DNA of 22,099 bases from Patescibacteria group bacterium. GTDB taxonomy: Bacteria; Patescibacteriota; UBA1384. The DNA lies in NCBI GenBank assembly GCA_017992655.1, contig JAGOOF010000003.1, positions 1 through 22,099 on the forward strand, given 5' to 3'. Numbering within the stretch: the first letter of the stretch is position 1; each line of letters begins with the position of its first letter. The position numbers and the translations under genes were made by a program. The notes beneath the pieces are model-generated. The model was not told where the DNA came from. It worked only from the letters and a program-made list of their open reading frames with translations, and made no database searches. Shown in pieces: positions 7,180 to 13,591 of the stretch.

Positions 7180-7271
7180 CTTACTGTTCGAGGAGCGGAG
7201 CTACGAGAACTATTTCCGTAAGTTGTTATCCTAGAGCGGTAGTTCTCACTGGGTACAGTTCGAACAGTAAA
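7180..7271. repeat. R2 element 2
   Basis: Left arm has the two-tandem-mismatch form with GCGGAGC tip, but one mismatch pair is altered (CTAC for CGAC). Right arm ACTG-GGTA-CAGT. Confidence 0.7.
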
Positions 7272-7282
7272 GAGGTTACGGG

Positions 7283-7307
7283 TAGTTCTCACTTCGTTCG
7301 AACAGCA
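7283..7307. repeat. R2 half element
   Basis: Isolated right arm with tip AC-TTC-GT (AC-GAA-GT on the other strand). Confidence 0.55.
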
Positions 7308-7315
7308 TTGACCCC

Positions 7316-7394
7316 TTACTGTTCGAGGAGCGGAGCGACGAGAACTATTTCCGTAAGTTGTTATCCTAGAGCGGTAGTTCTCACTCCGTTCGAT
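7316..7394. repeat. R2 element 3 (right end truncated)
   Basis: Left arm with GCGGAGC tip and two tandem mismatches. Right arm tip AC-TCC-GT, broken off after TTCGAT and directly followed by the next element. Confidence 0.7.
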
Positions 7395-7395
7395 C

Positions 7396-7497
7396 TTTAC
7401 TGTTCGAGAGAACTGCGCGAAGCGTCATCTCGAGAACTATTTACCGCCAATATTGCACTAAATGTAATAGTTCTCACTGGGTACAGTTCGAACAGTA
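7396..7497. repeat. R2 element 4
   Basis: Long left arm containing GCGCGAAGCG, a CGC/GCG stem with a GAA loop inside GAGA/TCTC. Right arm ACTG-GGTA-CAGT. Confidence 0.7.
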
Positions 7498-7505
7498 TTG
7501 ATCCT

Positions 7506-7590
7506 TTTACTGTTCGAGGAGCGGAGCGACGAGAACTATTTACCGTCATTCTTGTACTGACGCGGTAGTTCTCACTCCGTTCGAACAGTA
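7506..7590. repeat. R2 element 5
   Basis: Left arm GCGGAGC tip with two tandem mismatches; Y core contains the perfect CGTCA/TGACG stem; right arm AC-TCC-GT. Confidence 0.72.
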
Positions 7591-7609
7591 ACGTGACTAT
7601 CGTTCGTCT

Positions 7610-7722
7610 TTTACTGTTCGAGAGAACTGTAACGAGCGTAGCGAGAGACACATCTCGAGAACTATTTACCGCCAATATTACACTAAATGTAATAGTTCTC
7701 ACTGGGTACAGTTCGAACGGTA
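7610..7722. repeat. R2 element 6
   Basis: Long left arm with GAGA/TCTC, TGT/ACA, then a tandem G-A mismatch and a GC-GTA-GC tip. Right arm ACTG-GGTA-CAGT. 141 bp (7578-7718) recur at 7840-7980 with two differences. Confidence 0.72.
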
Positions 7723-7736
7723 TTGGAAGCTACGGG

Positions 7737-7761
7737 TAGTTCTCACTCCGTTCGAACAGTA
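7737..7761. repeat. R2 half element
   Basis: Isolated right arm, tip AC-TCC-GT, ending TCGAACAGTA. Confidence 0.55.
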
Positions 7762-7769
7762 TTGACCCC

Positions 7770-7853
7770 TTACTGTTCGAGGATTAATGTCCGAGAACTA
7801 TTTGCGCTAGTTGCCATCCTAACGCGGTAGTTCTCACTTCGTTCGAACAGTAA
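7770..7853. repeat. R2 element 7
   Basis: Left arm GGAT-TAAT-GTCC as in element 1; Y core has GCG-C-TAG / CTA-A-CGC arms; right arm AC-TTC-GT. Confidence 0.73.
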
Positions 7854-7871
7854 TGTGACTATCGTTCGTCT

Positions 7872-7986
7872 TTTACTGTTCGAGAGAACTGTAACGAGCG
7901 TAGCGAGAGACACATCTCGAGAACTATTTACCGCCAATATTACACTAAATATAATAGTTCTCACTGGGTACAGTTCGAACAGTAAA
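7872..7986. repeat. R2 element 8
   Basis: Near copy of element 6, same GC-GTA-GC left tip, ending TCGAACAGTAAA. Confidence 0.73.
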
Positions 7987-7988
7987 GT

Positions 7989-8100
7989 TTTATTGTTCGA
8001 GGAATGGAATGACGAGAACTATTGCCGTGAGTTTTGCACTGACGTAGTAGTTTACCCCGTCCCTTTCGGAACGGGGTTCTCGCATTGCACTAACAGTAAA
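7989..8100. repeat. R2 element 9 (rearranged right arm)
   Basis: Left arm is the two-tandem-mismatch form with AT-GGA-AT at the tip. The right box is replaced by TAGTTTACCCCGTCC with an ACCCCGT/ACGGGGT hairpin, then worn sequence ending AACAGTAAA. Lies directly before the surface-locus promoter. Confidence 0.65.
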
Positions 8101-8126
8101 AGGAGCAAGCTTGTTTTTATTTTTTG

Positions 8127-8135
8127 TGCTACAAT
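8127..8135 (+). promoter_or_regulatory. Extended -10 promoter of the surface-protein locus
   Basis: TGC followed by TACAAT (8130-8135). No good -35 is seen at 16-18 bases (AAGCTT region). Predicted start near 8142, giving a leader of about 16 bases. Confidence 0.45.
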
Positions 8136-8157
8136 AGAATTGTTAAAACAAGGAGGT

Positions 8158-8655
8158 ATGCTGAACGACAGGCAACGAGCGACACTAGGCATCGTGGCGA
8201 TCTTCTCTCTTGTTGGAGTGGCAACACTCTCTCTTTTCCTTATGAATGCTGGTAGTGGCGGAGTTATTGTTACGGCCGACACGCCGTTTTTCTCCTCCCA
8301 GTCTTTGCGCTGTGCCAACAACCCCGAAATAAACGGGCCAGATTTTAACCTTAAACTTACGCGCAGTGAAATCAGCCTAGAAAACACCACGCCATCGCCC
8401 TTAACTAATTTAAAAATAACCTTTTACGATGTTTTAAATCCCAGTGTCGAGAGCGGGGGAGAACCAACCCAACTTGCGGCAATTGAAAACGGTTATGTTT
8501 TCGTGGTAAAGCTAGGGGAGAACGGCGAGCAAGTCACAAAGAATTTTCCTTACACGTTTGTAAAAAATGGTGGTAGCCCGTGCGTTAGGGCAGAGGTAAG
8601 CACCGACGGAATCGCCTACCACAGCGTAGCAGCTTCCTTATTATTGAATAATTAA
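8158..8655 (+). CDS. Membrane-anchored hypothetical protein, first gene of the surface locus
   Basis: 165 aa that I do not recognise. Residues about 10-30 (LGIVAIFSLVGVATLSLFLM) form one membrane segment after a short Lys/Arg-containing N-terminus. The rest is a predicted extracytoplasmic beta-rich domain with a central stretch LTNLKITFYDVLNPS and two cysteines (RCANNPEI and SPCVRAEV) that could form a disulfide. The ATG at 8158 follows AGGAGG by a single base, unusually close. The reading frame is open further upstream, but that part lies in repeat field R2 and is not believed. The next gene starts 37 bp later. Confidence 0.7.
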   Translation: MLNDRQRATLGIVAIFSLVGVATLSLFLMNAGSGGVIVTADTPFFSSQSLRCANNPEINGPDFNLKLTRSEISLENTTPSPLTNLKITFYDVLNPSVESGGEPTQLAAIENGYVFVVKLGENGEQVTKNFPYTFVKNGGSPCVRAEVSTDGIAYHSVAASLLLNN

Positions 8656-8692
8656 ATTAAATAAAACTAAAACAAAAGAAAAGAGGGAAGAA

Positions 8693-8983
8693 ATGAACAA
8701 AAAAATCGCCTTACTACTAGTTGTCTGTTTTTTCTTAATCGCCTCCCCTGCCCTAGCGGACGATAATCCGCCTGCTCTACCTACGCTTCCACCCGATGAA
8801 CCAACAGTTGATGACGACAGTGATGACGATGGCGACGATACAACCGTACAAACTTATTCCACTTCTTCTACCGCCTCAACCGCTTCTTCTGGCCCAGTGG
8901 AAACTATTGCTATAATAGGGCTGGCTGTAATTGCTTTTCTCTCTATTAGACAATATTACCAAGCAAAGAAATATAAGCTATAA
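8693..8983 (+). CDS. Small exported Asp-rich single-TM protein, copy 1
   Basis: 96 aa. Layout: signal peptide MNKKIALLLVVCFFLIASPALA with a probable signal peptidase I site after ALA; Pro-rich segment DDNPPALPTLPPDEPT; a highly acidic run of Asp; a Ser/Thr-rich linker; a membrane helix (ETIAIIGLAVIAFLSI) and a basic tail RQYYQAKKYKL. This gives an extracytoplasmic acidic segment tethered at its C-terminus. Shine-Dalgarno GAGGGA upstream. From base 8739 to 8982 the DNA is identical to 9809-10052, so copies 1 and 2 differ only in the signal peptide. Function unknown; a spacer, a calcium-binding surface protein or a partner of the adjacent adhesin are all possible. Confidence 0.8.
   Translation: MNKKIALLLVVCFFLIASPALADDNPPALPTLPPDEPTVDDDSDDDGDDTTVQTYSTSSTASTASSGPVETIAIIGLAVIAFLSIRQYYQAKKYKL
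8739..8982 (+). repeat. 244-bp perfect direct repeat, copy 1
   Basis: Identical to 9809-10052 (offset 1070). Starts inside the signal-peptide codons and ends one base before the end of the stop codon (TAA here, TAG in copy 2). Confidence 0.95.
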
Positions 8984-8986
8984 CAC

Positions 8987-9706
8987 ATGCCCCAGAAAAA
9001 CAAGGTTTACATTGGTTTAATTACAATTGTTGCGTTGTTGATTGCCTCGGTTTTTGTTTTTTATTGGGCGCGCAACCAGTTTAGCGTATCGGCAAGCACA
9101 CTGCCTCTTGTTGCTGAACCCGCAAAATTAGAAATGGTGGTGGGGCAAAAAGACGTGTTGAACATAAGCGGGGGGCACTTGCCCTACGGTGGTTACTTAA
9201 CCACCGATCCCGGCGTGGTGACAGTTGATTCTTGGTACAACCAAAGTGTAATGACGGCCGATGCTAGCTCCCCTTTTGTTTTAAATATTAGCGCGCATGC
9301 GCCGGGCCAAGCCACTATAAAGGTATGGGATGGGGTTGGAGCAATGGCCGAAGTGCAAGTGTCGGTGGAGCCCTCTTCCACTGGTGCTAGCCCAAGCGCT
9401 AGCGCACCGGAGCAACTGCCACTAATGTCTACCACCACGCAAGCGTCTTTTACGCCTAAAAGTGTAAAGCTAAAAGCGGGCGAAGAAGCAGAGGTTACCG
9501 TTTCCCTTAGTGGGTTAAGTGCACAGTTTAGTGGTATAATAAATAGTGACTCGGCGGTGGTAAGCACGGTGTGGTTTGGTGCAACCGAGGAAGAAGGTGC
9601 AATCAACCTTACCCTAAAGTTAAAAGCAGTGGGTAGTGGTATTGCGCAACTTGCACTTATCCACAAGAGCGGAGAGCAACTGGTTTTGCCAGTGGCTGTT
9701 GAGTAG
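8987..9706 (+). CDS. Membrane-anchored protein with two Ig-like (Big-like) domains
   Basis: 239 aa. N-terminal membrane anchor at about residues 8-29 (IGLITIVALLIASVFVFYWA), then two beta-sandwich-like domains outside the membrane. Domain 1 is about residues 40-128, with VVGQKDVLNISGGHLPYGGYLTTDPGVV and GQATIKVWDGVGAMAEVQVSV, a pattern close to bacterial Big_2-type domains. It is followed by a Ser/Pro/Thr linker, and domain 2 is about residues 150-239 (VKLKAGEEAEVTVSLSG onwards). No catalytic motif is seen. Starts 3 bp after the previous stop with no Shine-Dalgarno, so probably translationally coupled. It lies between the two copies of a 244-bp direct repeat, so recombination between them would delete this gene. 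Confidence 0.72.
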   Translation: MPQKNKVYIGLITIVALLIASVFVFYWARNQFSVSASTLPLVAEPAKLEMVVGQKDVLNISGGHLPYGGYLTTDPGVVTVDSWYNQSVMTADASSPFVLNISAHAPGQATIKVWDGVGAMAEVQVSVEPSSTGASPSASAPEQLPLMSTTTQASFTPKSVKLKAGEEAEVTVSLSGLSAQFSGIINSDSAVVSTVWFGATEEEGAINLTLKLKAVGSGIAQLALIHKSGEQLVLPVAVE

Positions 9707-9762
9707 GCGAAGGGTTTAGTTAATAAACAAAATAGATTTATTGAAAAAAGAAGGGATAAATT

Positions 9763-10053
9763 ATGAAAAAGTTACTTGCGGGTCTGTGCGTATTTGTTTT
9801 TATGGCATTCGCCTCCCCTGCCCTAGCGGACGATAATCCGCCTGCTCTACCTACGCTTCCACCCGATGAACCAACAGTTGATGACGACAGTGATGACGAT
9901 GGCGACGATACAACCGTACAAACTTATTCCACTTCTTCTACCGCCTCAACCGCTTCTTCTGGCCCAGTGGAAACTATTGCTATAATAGGGCTGGCTGTAA
10001 TTGCTTTTCTCTCTATTAGACAATATTACCAAGCAAAGAAATATAAGCTATAG
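9763..10053 (+). CDS. Small exported Asp-rich single-TM protein, copy 2
   Basis: 96 aa, identical to copy 1 from residue 17 (ASPALADD) onward. The signal peptide is different (MKKLLAGLCVFVFMAF). The Asp-rich, Ser/Thr-rich and C-terminal membrane segments match copy 1 at every base, including synonymous positions. Upstream GAAGGGA is a possible ribosome site. Downstream, the Shine-Dalgarno of the large adhesin gene overlaps its TAG stop, tying the two in translation. Confidence 0.8.
   Translation: MKKLLAGLCVFVFMAFASPALADDNPPALPTLPPDEPTVDDDSDDDGDDTTVQTYSTSSTASTASSGPVETIAIIGLAVIAFLSIRQYYQAKKYKL
9809..10052 (+). repeat. 244-bp perfect direct repeat, copy 2
   Basis: Second copy of 8739-8982 with no differences. 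Confidence 0.95.
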
Positions 10054-10060
10054 AGGTACC

Positions 10061-13000
10061 ATGGCAAAAAATAGTTTAAACAAATGGCTCTCACGATATT
10101 CTAAAAAACAAAAACTAATTTTTGGTTTGCTAGGAACGGCAACGTTAGCGCTTGTTGCTCTTTTAGTTTGGCTTGGTGTAACAGGCCGTCTCGGCATAAG
10201 CGCTTCTACCACCGGCCGTGTTTATTTTACGGCACAAACCGGAACTAGCCCCCAAAACACCGAAGTGCCAAAAACATGGCGCACCTCAGCGGTAAAAGTA
10301 ACTCTGAGTCAGGCAGAATTTGAAGCTATGGGTTATCCCAACACAAGTGGCGAGAATTCCGATGCCTACAAAACCTATTTCGATAAAGACAAGCACGTTT
10401 GGCATATTAGTATTACCAGTGACCCAAGGTATAATTCCAATTCCAAAGACAAGTGGGGCTATTTTGTAATACAATCGCTTAATAGCAAAGAAGAAGTTCT
10501 TAACCAAATCACCGACAATTACTATGCCATATCTAATATAATAGATTTTCCCGTGGTTAGGGGAGCTAAATATGCCCGCGTGCAATACCATACCAAAGAC
10601 GGCAAATTTTTACCTTGGTGGAAAATAGACGTTTCTAAAATCAATCCTAACGAAAAAACAAATGATGCAAACCTTGGTAAGTATGATGACTCGCAGGTTC
10701 CAAGAAATTTTGTCGGCAGAAGATGTTTGCCCGGGTCTGGGCAGATTGCAGTCTTTAGTAGTGCTGATTATTCAGCGAGCAGAATTAACTCGTATGATAT
10801 CGAACTAGGTTATGAGCGAGCATGTGAAATACTACCTGCCGGCAACTATGTTAACCTAGATACCACAAAATACCCGGCAGATTTCGGGTACCTAACTAGT
10901 AATGGTGGGCCTTACAGCTCCCCAATACACACTAGAAGTGGCGAGCAGGTTTATGGCAATAGCTACCCCATGAACGATGCAATTTCATCGATTTTAGTGA
11001 AAAATGCTACCGTTCAGGTGTATAAAAACGCAAGTTATTCAGGCGATAGCAAGAGCATTAACAGCAATACGGCAAGCTTTGATGGTACTGGTTTTAACGA
11101 TACGATTAGCTCTCTTAAAGTAGTATCAACTGTGCCACCCCCACCAACTTGTATGCTTTCTTCCGACCCCACTACTATTGATGTAACCCAAGGCGCGAGC
11201 GCAAGTACCACGGTTAAAGCGGCTGGTGGCACAGTGCCAACGAAAGCAAATACAGAAATCAAAGTATGGTCAGGTATGGGGCCGGGCACGACGCTGTATA
11301 CAAAAAATGATTTCACAGTTGATTCAAGCAGTTGGCCGAAGCTTACTATTAGTGCCGGCTCAACATTAGCAGTGGGACTTTATACCGTGGAGGTAATAGA
11401 CAAAACTAATGCCTGCACAAGCGTGCCGATCCTTGTGAGTGTCGGGGCGCAGTGCCAACTAGTTGCTACTCCCAATAAGCTAAATATTGGCTACATGAAA
11501 AGCGGTACTGTAACTATTTCCGCAAACCAGGCGCTTAATCCCAATGATATCCAGGCAATGATAGTTAGCGATTCGTTTGAATTTACACCAAGCATCACCG
11601 TTGAGAAGTCGGGTGACCTAAAATACGAAGTAACTTCTCTCGAAGGCTCAGAAGGCAAAACAGCAACTGTACTGTTCGCGGATAATCGAAATGTTGCAAG
11701 CAAATGCGGACAGGTAACTGTTCCGGTAGCGGTTGGAGATATTCCATCCCTAACAATTGAACCAACATCTTTGCCGATTACAGTAATTCCTTACATCAAT
11801 TCAAAAGCTTACACCGTAAAAAATATTGTACTTGGAACAAATAAAACCAGAGTTAGCATAGATGACAATAAATTGGTCACTTTAGGCTATAAAGCCCCCG
11901 AAAAATGGGGTGATTCAGGGTTTATATCTGTTACAGCTAAACCAGAAGCTGTTAAGAAGGTTGCCAAAGTGACTGTCCAAGATGACCTAGGAAGAAGTGC
12001 AAGTGCAACATTGACGGTGGATGTTTGTCGCGATGATCAAACCAGAAATAATGATGGCGAATGTGTGTGCGCAGGTGAAAACGAAGAAGAGGTAAACGGT
12101 AGGTGCGAATGCATAGATGGTTATAAAGAGGCAATTGATGGCACATGTGTGCCAGTGGAGGTGCCAGTGGAGTGTCCTGGTGATCTAGTGCCAGATCCTA
12201 TGCACAAAGGCTTGTGTAAATGCCCAGATGGATTCATCCCTGTGCCGGGTTTTCCTACTATATGTCAGATAGTCTGCCCGCCTGGTGGTAAGGTGCAAAG
12301 CGAAGATCGTAAATCTTGCGTGTGTCCGCCAGATAATCCATACGCAGTAGGTGATAACTGTTTGCGAGGATTGAGTTCTAATTTTACCGCCGATCCAAAT
12401 AAGATCGAAAAGGGTCAAAAGTCCACTCTTCGTTGGGAGATCAATAACATAACCAGTACCACTAATTGCACAATTACGGGTCCTAGCACTTACCCCGTCA
12501 CAATAACCCAAGAACAAATCGCCGCTGGAACTGCAAGTGGAAGCAAAGAGGTATCACCGATTGCAACGAGTGAATATAAATTGGAATGCAGTGACCCAGG
12601 TAGACCCACAATCATTCAAAATGTAACTGTTACCGTTAATCAAATAACAACTTGCCCTGTAGGACAGCGCTTAGTAGACGGTGAATGCGTACCAATTGTT
12701 TGCCCTGATGGCGAGATACTAGACGGCAATAACTGCGTGTGCCCTGCGGGCGAGACAAGAGTAGACGGAAAATGCCAAGTTACAACTTGCCCTGTAGGAC
12801 AGCGCTTAGTAGACGGTGAATGCGTACCAATTGTTTGCCCTGATGGCGAGATACTAGACGGCAATAACTGCGTGTGCCCTGCGGGCGAGACAAGAGGGGA
12901 AGACGGCCAATGCCAAGCTCCAGGTATTTGCGCGCCGGGCCAAACTGCCGATATGGCGCCAACGGGCGTGTGGGAAATAAAAACATTGCCGGTTTATGCA

Positions 13001-13531
13001 AAAACCGACGGGCTTACACTAGATAAGTACTTAGGTCTTGGCATATTGAACTACTTCTTCGACGGATTCACGAACCGCTATGGGCTTGGCGAAGAAGGGC
13101 TAGCAGAGAACTTCACGGGTGGAATTGGCCATTGGCGCAAGAACAAAAACAGTCTTGGCTATATTTGCTTGAATGTCGAAGAAAATATTCCAACTGGGTC
13201 AATTGTGCGAGAACTCCCTCATAAGGCGCTTAACATGGTAGGCAATCCTTACCTAGATAAAGATAAATCGGTAGAAAGTATTAAGTTTAAATTCAGCTCA
13301 ACAGGAGATCGTGAAATAAGTTGGAACGAAGCAATTGAACGTGGCTTACTGAAAGCAGCTTTTGTCTGGAGCCACACGAACAACTCTTACCTCTCGTACA
13401 CTAACTTGAGTTTATACCCCGAATTCACGCGTTATGGATACCAGGATTTCTCTACGTTTAGTAATACCATGCCACACAATGGAATGTGGATCTCCACTCG
13501 TTCTACCGATACTGTCACGATAATCTTCTAG
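10061..13531 (+). CDS. Large anchored modular surface protein (adhesin-like), 1156 aa
   Basis: Start at ATG 10061 with GAGGT upstream; an in-frame extension to 10001 overlaps the previous gene and is not used. Modules: basic N-terminus and membrane anchor at about 18-40; N-terminal region of unknown fold to about 220; a beta-gamma-crystallin-like module to about 356 with two N-D-x-I-S-S calcium-site motifs (305-310 and 346-351) and VQVYKNASYSGDSKSI; three Ig-like domains about 364-655, each with paired cysteines or a GLYTVEV-type end; Cys-rich EGF-like segment 656-767; another Ig-like domain to about 862; two 45-aa Cys-rich repeats from 863; and a C-terminal domain with MVGNPYLDKD, AAFVWSHTNNSYLSY and MPHNGMWIS, resembling GNPY-type beta domains at the ends of bacterial surface proteins. 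Probably cell-surface attachment (inference). Confidence 0.78.
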   Translation: MAKNSLNKWLSRYSKKQKLIFGLLGTATLALVALLVWLGVTGRLGISASTTGRVYFTAQTGTSPQNTEVPKTWRTSAVKVTLSQAEFEAMGYPNTSGENSDAYKTYFDKDKHVWHISITSDPRYNSNSKDKWGYFVIQSLNSKEEVLNQITDNYYAISNIIDFPVVRGAKYARVQYHTKDGKFLPWWKIDVSKINPNEKTNDANLGKYDDSQVPRNFVGRRCLPGSGQIAVFSSADYSASRINSYDIELGYERACEILPAGNYVNLDTTKYPADFGYLTSNGGPYSSPIHTRSGEQVYGNSYPMNDAISSILVKNATVQVYKNASYSGDSKSINSNTASFDGTGFNDTISSLKVVSTVPPPPTCMLSSDPTTIDVTQGASASTTVKAAGGTVPTKANTEIKVWSGMGPGTTLYTKNDFTVDSSSWPKLTISAGSTLAVGLYTVEVIDKTNACTSVPILVSVGAQCQLVATPNKLNIGYMKSGTVTISANQALNPNDIQAMIVSDSFEFTPSITVEKSGDLKYEVTSLEGSEGKTATVLFADNRNVASKCGQVTVPVAVGDIPSLTIEPTSLPITVIPYINSKAYTVKNIVLGTNKTRVSIDDNKLVTLGYKAPEKWGDSGFISVTAKPEAVKKVAKVTVQDDLGRSASATLTVDVCRDDQTRNNDGECVCAGENEEEVNGRCECIDGYKEAIDGTCVPVEVPVECPGDLVPDPMHKGLCKCPDGFIPVPGFPTICQIVCPPGGKVQSEDRKSCVCPPDNPYAVGDNCLRGLSSNFTADPNKIEKGQKSTLRWEINNITSTTNCTITGPSTYPVTITQEQIAAGTASGSKEVSPIATSEYKLECSDPGRPTIIQNVTVTVNQITTCPVGQRLVDGECVPIVCPDGEILDGNNCVCPAGETRVDGKCQVTTCPVGQRLVDGECVPIVCPDGEILDGNNCVCPAGETRGEDGQCQAPGICAPGQTADMAPTGVWEIKTLPVYAKTDGLTLDKYLGLGILNYFFDGFTNRYGLGEEGLAENFTGGIGHWRKNKNSLGYICLNVEENIPTGSIVRELPHKALNMVGNPYLDKDKSVESIKFKFSSTGDREISWNEAIERGLLKAAFVWSHTNNSYLSYTNLSLYPEFTRYGYQDFSTFSNTMPHNGMWISTRSTDTVTIIF
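12647..12896 (+). repeat. Tandem 135-bp repeat inside the adhesin gene
   Basis: The first 115 bases of the 135-bp unit at 12647-12761 recur exactly at 12782-12896. Each unit encodes a 45-aa Cys-rich segment (TTCPVGQRLVDGECVPIVCP onwards). In-frame repeat number can change by slippage or recombination. Confidence 0.92.
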
Positions 13532-13554
13532 CAGAATTAATAGGTTTTTGTGCC

Positions 13555-13583
13555 TTGCGCATTGTACCCTATACTCGTACAAT
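13555..13583 (+). promoter_or_regulatory. metG promoter (predicted near-leaderless)
   Basis: TTGCGC (13555-13560), 17-base spacer, TACAAT (13578-13583), then 8 bases to the ATG. Same geometry as at rsmI. Confidence 0.6.
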
Positions 13584-13591
13584 AATAGTTA

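Larger units (their letters stand above)
7051..8100. repeat. Repeat field R2 (noncoding, between rsmI and the surface locus)
   Basis: About 1050 bp made of nine full elements and three half elements in the same overall orientation, plus a worn fragment at 7031-7041. Elements begin near (T)TTACTGTTCGA and end near TCGAACAGTAA(A), with 80-115 bp between. Linkers between elements are short: TTGACCCC-type, GAGG-TACGGG-type, or GTGACTATCGTTCGTC. Long open frames in this field come from the repeats and encode low-complexity GYSSNSK-like peptides, so I reject them as genes. Confidence 0.85.

Noticed and set aside
7051..7500. tRNA genes, suggested by repeated GTTCGA like the T-loop
   Set aside because: No acceptor stem, anticodon arm or D-arm spacing can be built around these sites; GTTCGA belongs to the terminal box of the repeat.
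7173..7702. Open reading frames of 100-130 aa on both strands across R2
   Set aside because: They consist of the repeated elements read through, giving GYSSNSK- and NSSRD-type low-complexity peptides on both strands with no ribosome site; the palindromes simply lack stops in these frames.
7051..8100. CRISPR array
   Set aside because: Units are large imperfect palindromes with variable length and variable inner parts, spacers are not unique or constant in size, and no cas genes are in the window. The Cas4-like nuclease is stand-alone.
7051..8100. Integron attC sites
   Set aside because: Boxes contain GTTC/GAAC but not the GTTRRRY/RYYYAAC core, there are no gene cassettes between the units, and no tyrosine integrase is seen.
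7855..8157. Upstream extension of the 8158 gene into R2
   Set aside because: The frame is open only because of repeat sequence, and the predicted promoter lies at 8127-8135, downstream of the extension start.
13205..13220. A fragment of a repeat element inside the adhesin gene (GCGAGAACTCCCTC, also at 6157)
   Set aside because: Only 14 bases match and the rest of the element is missing; it encodes an ordinary-looking segment, so chance similarity is most likely.
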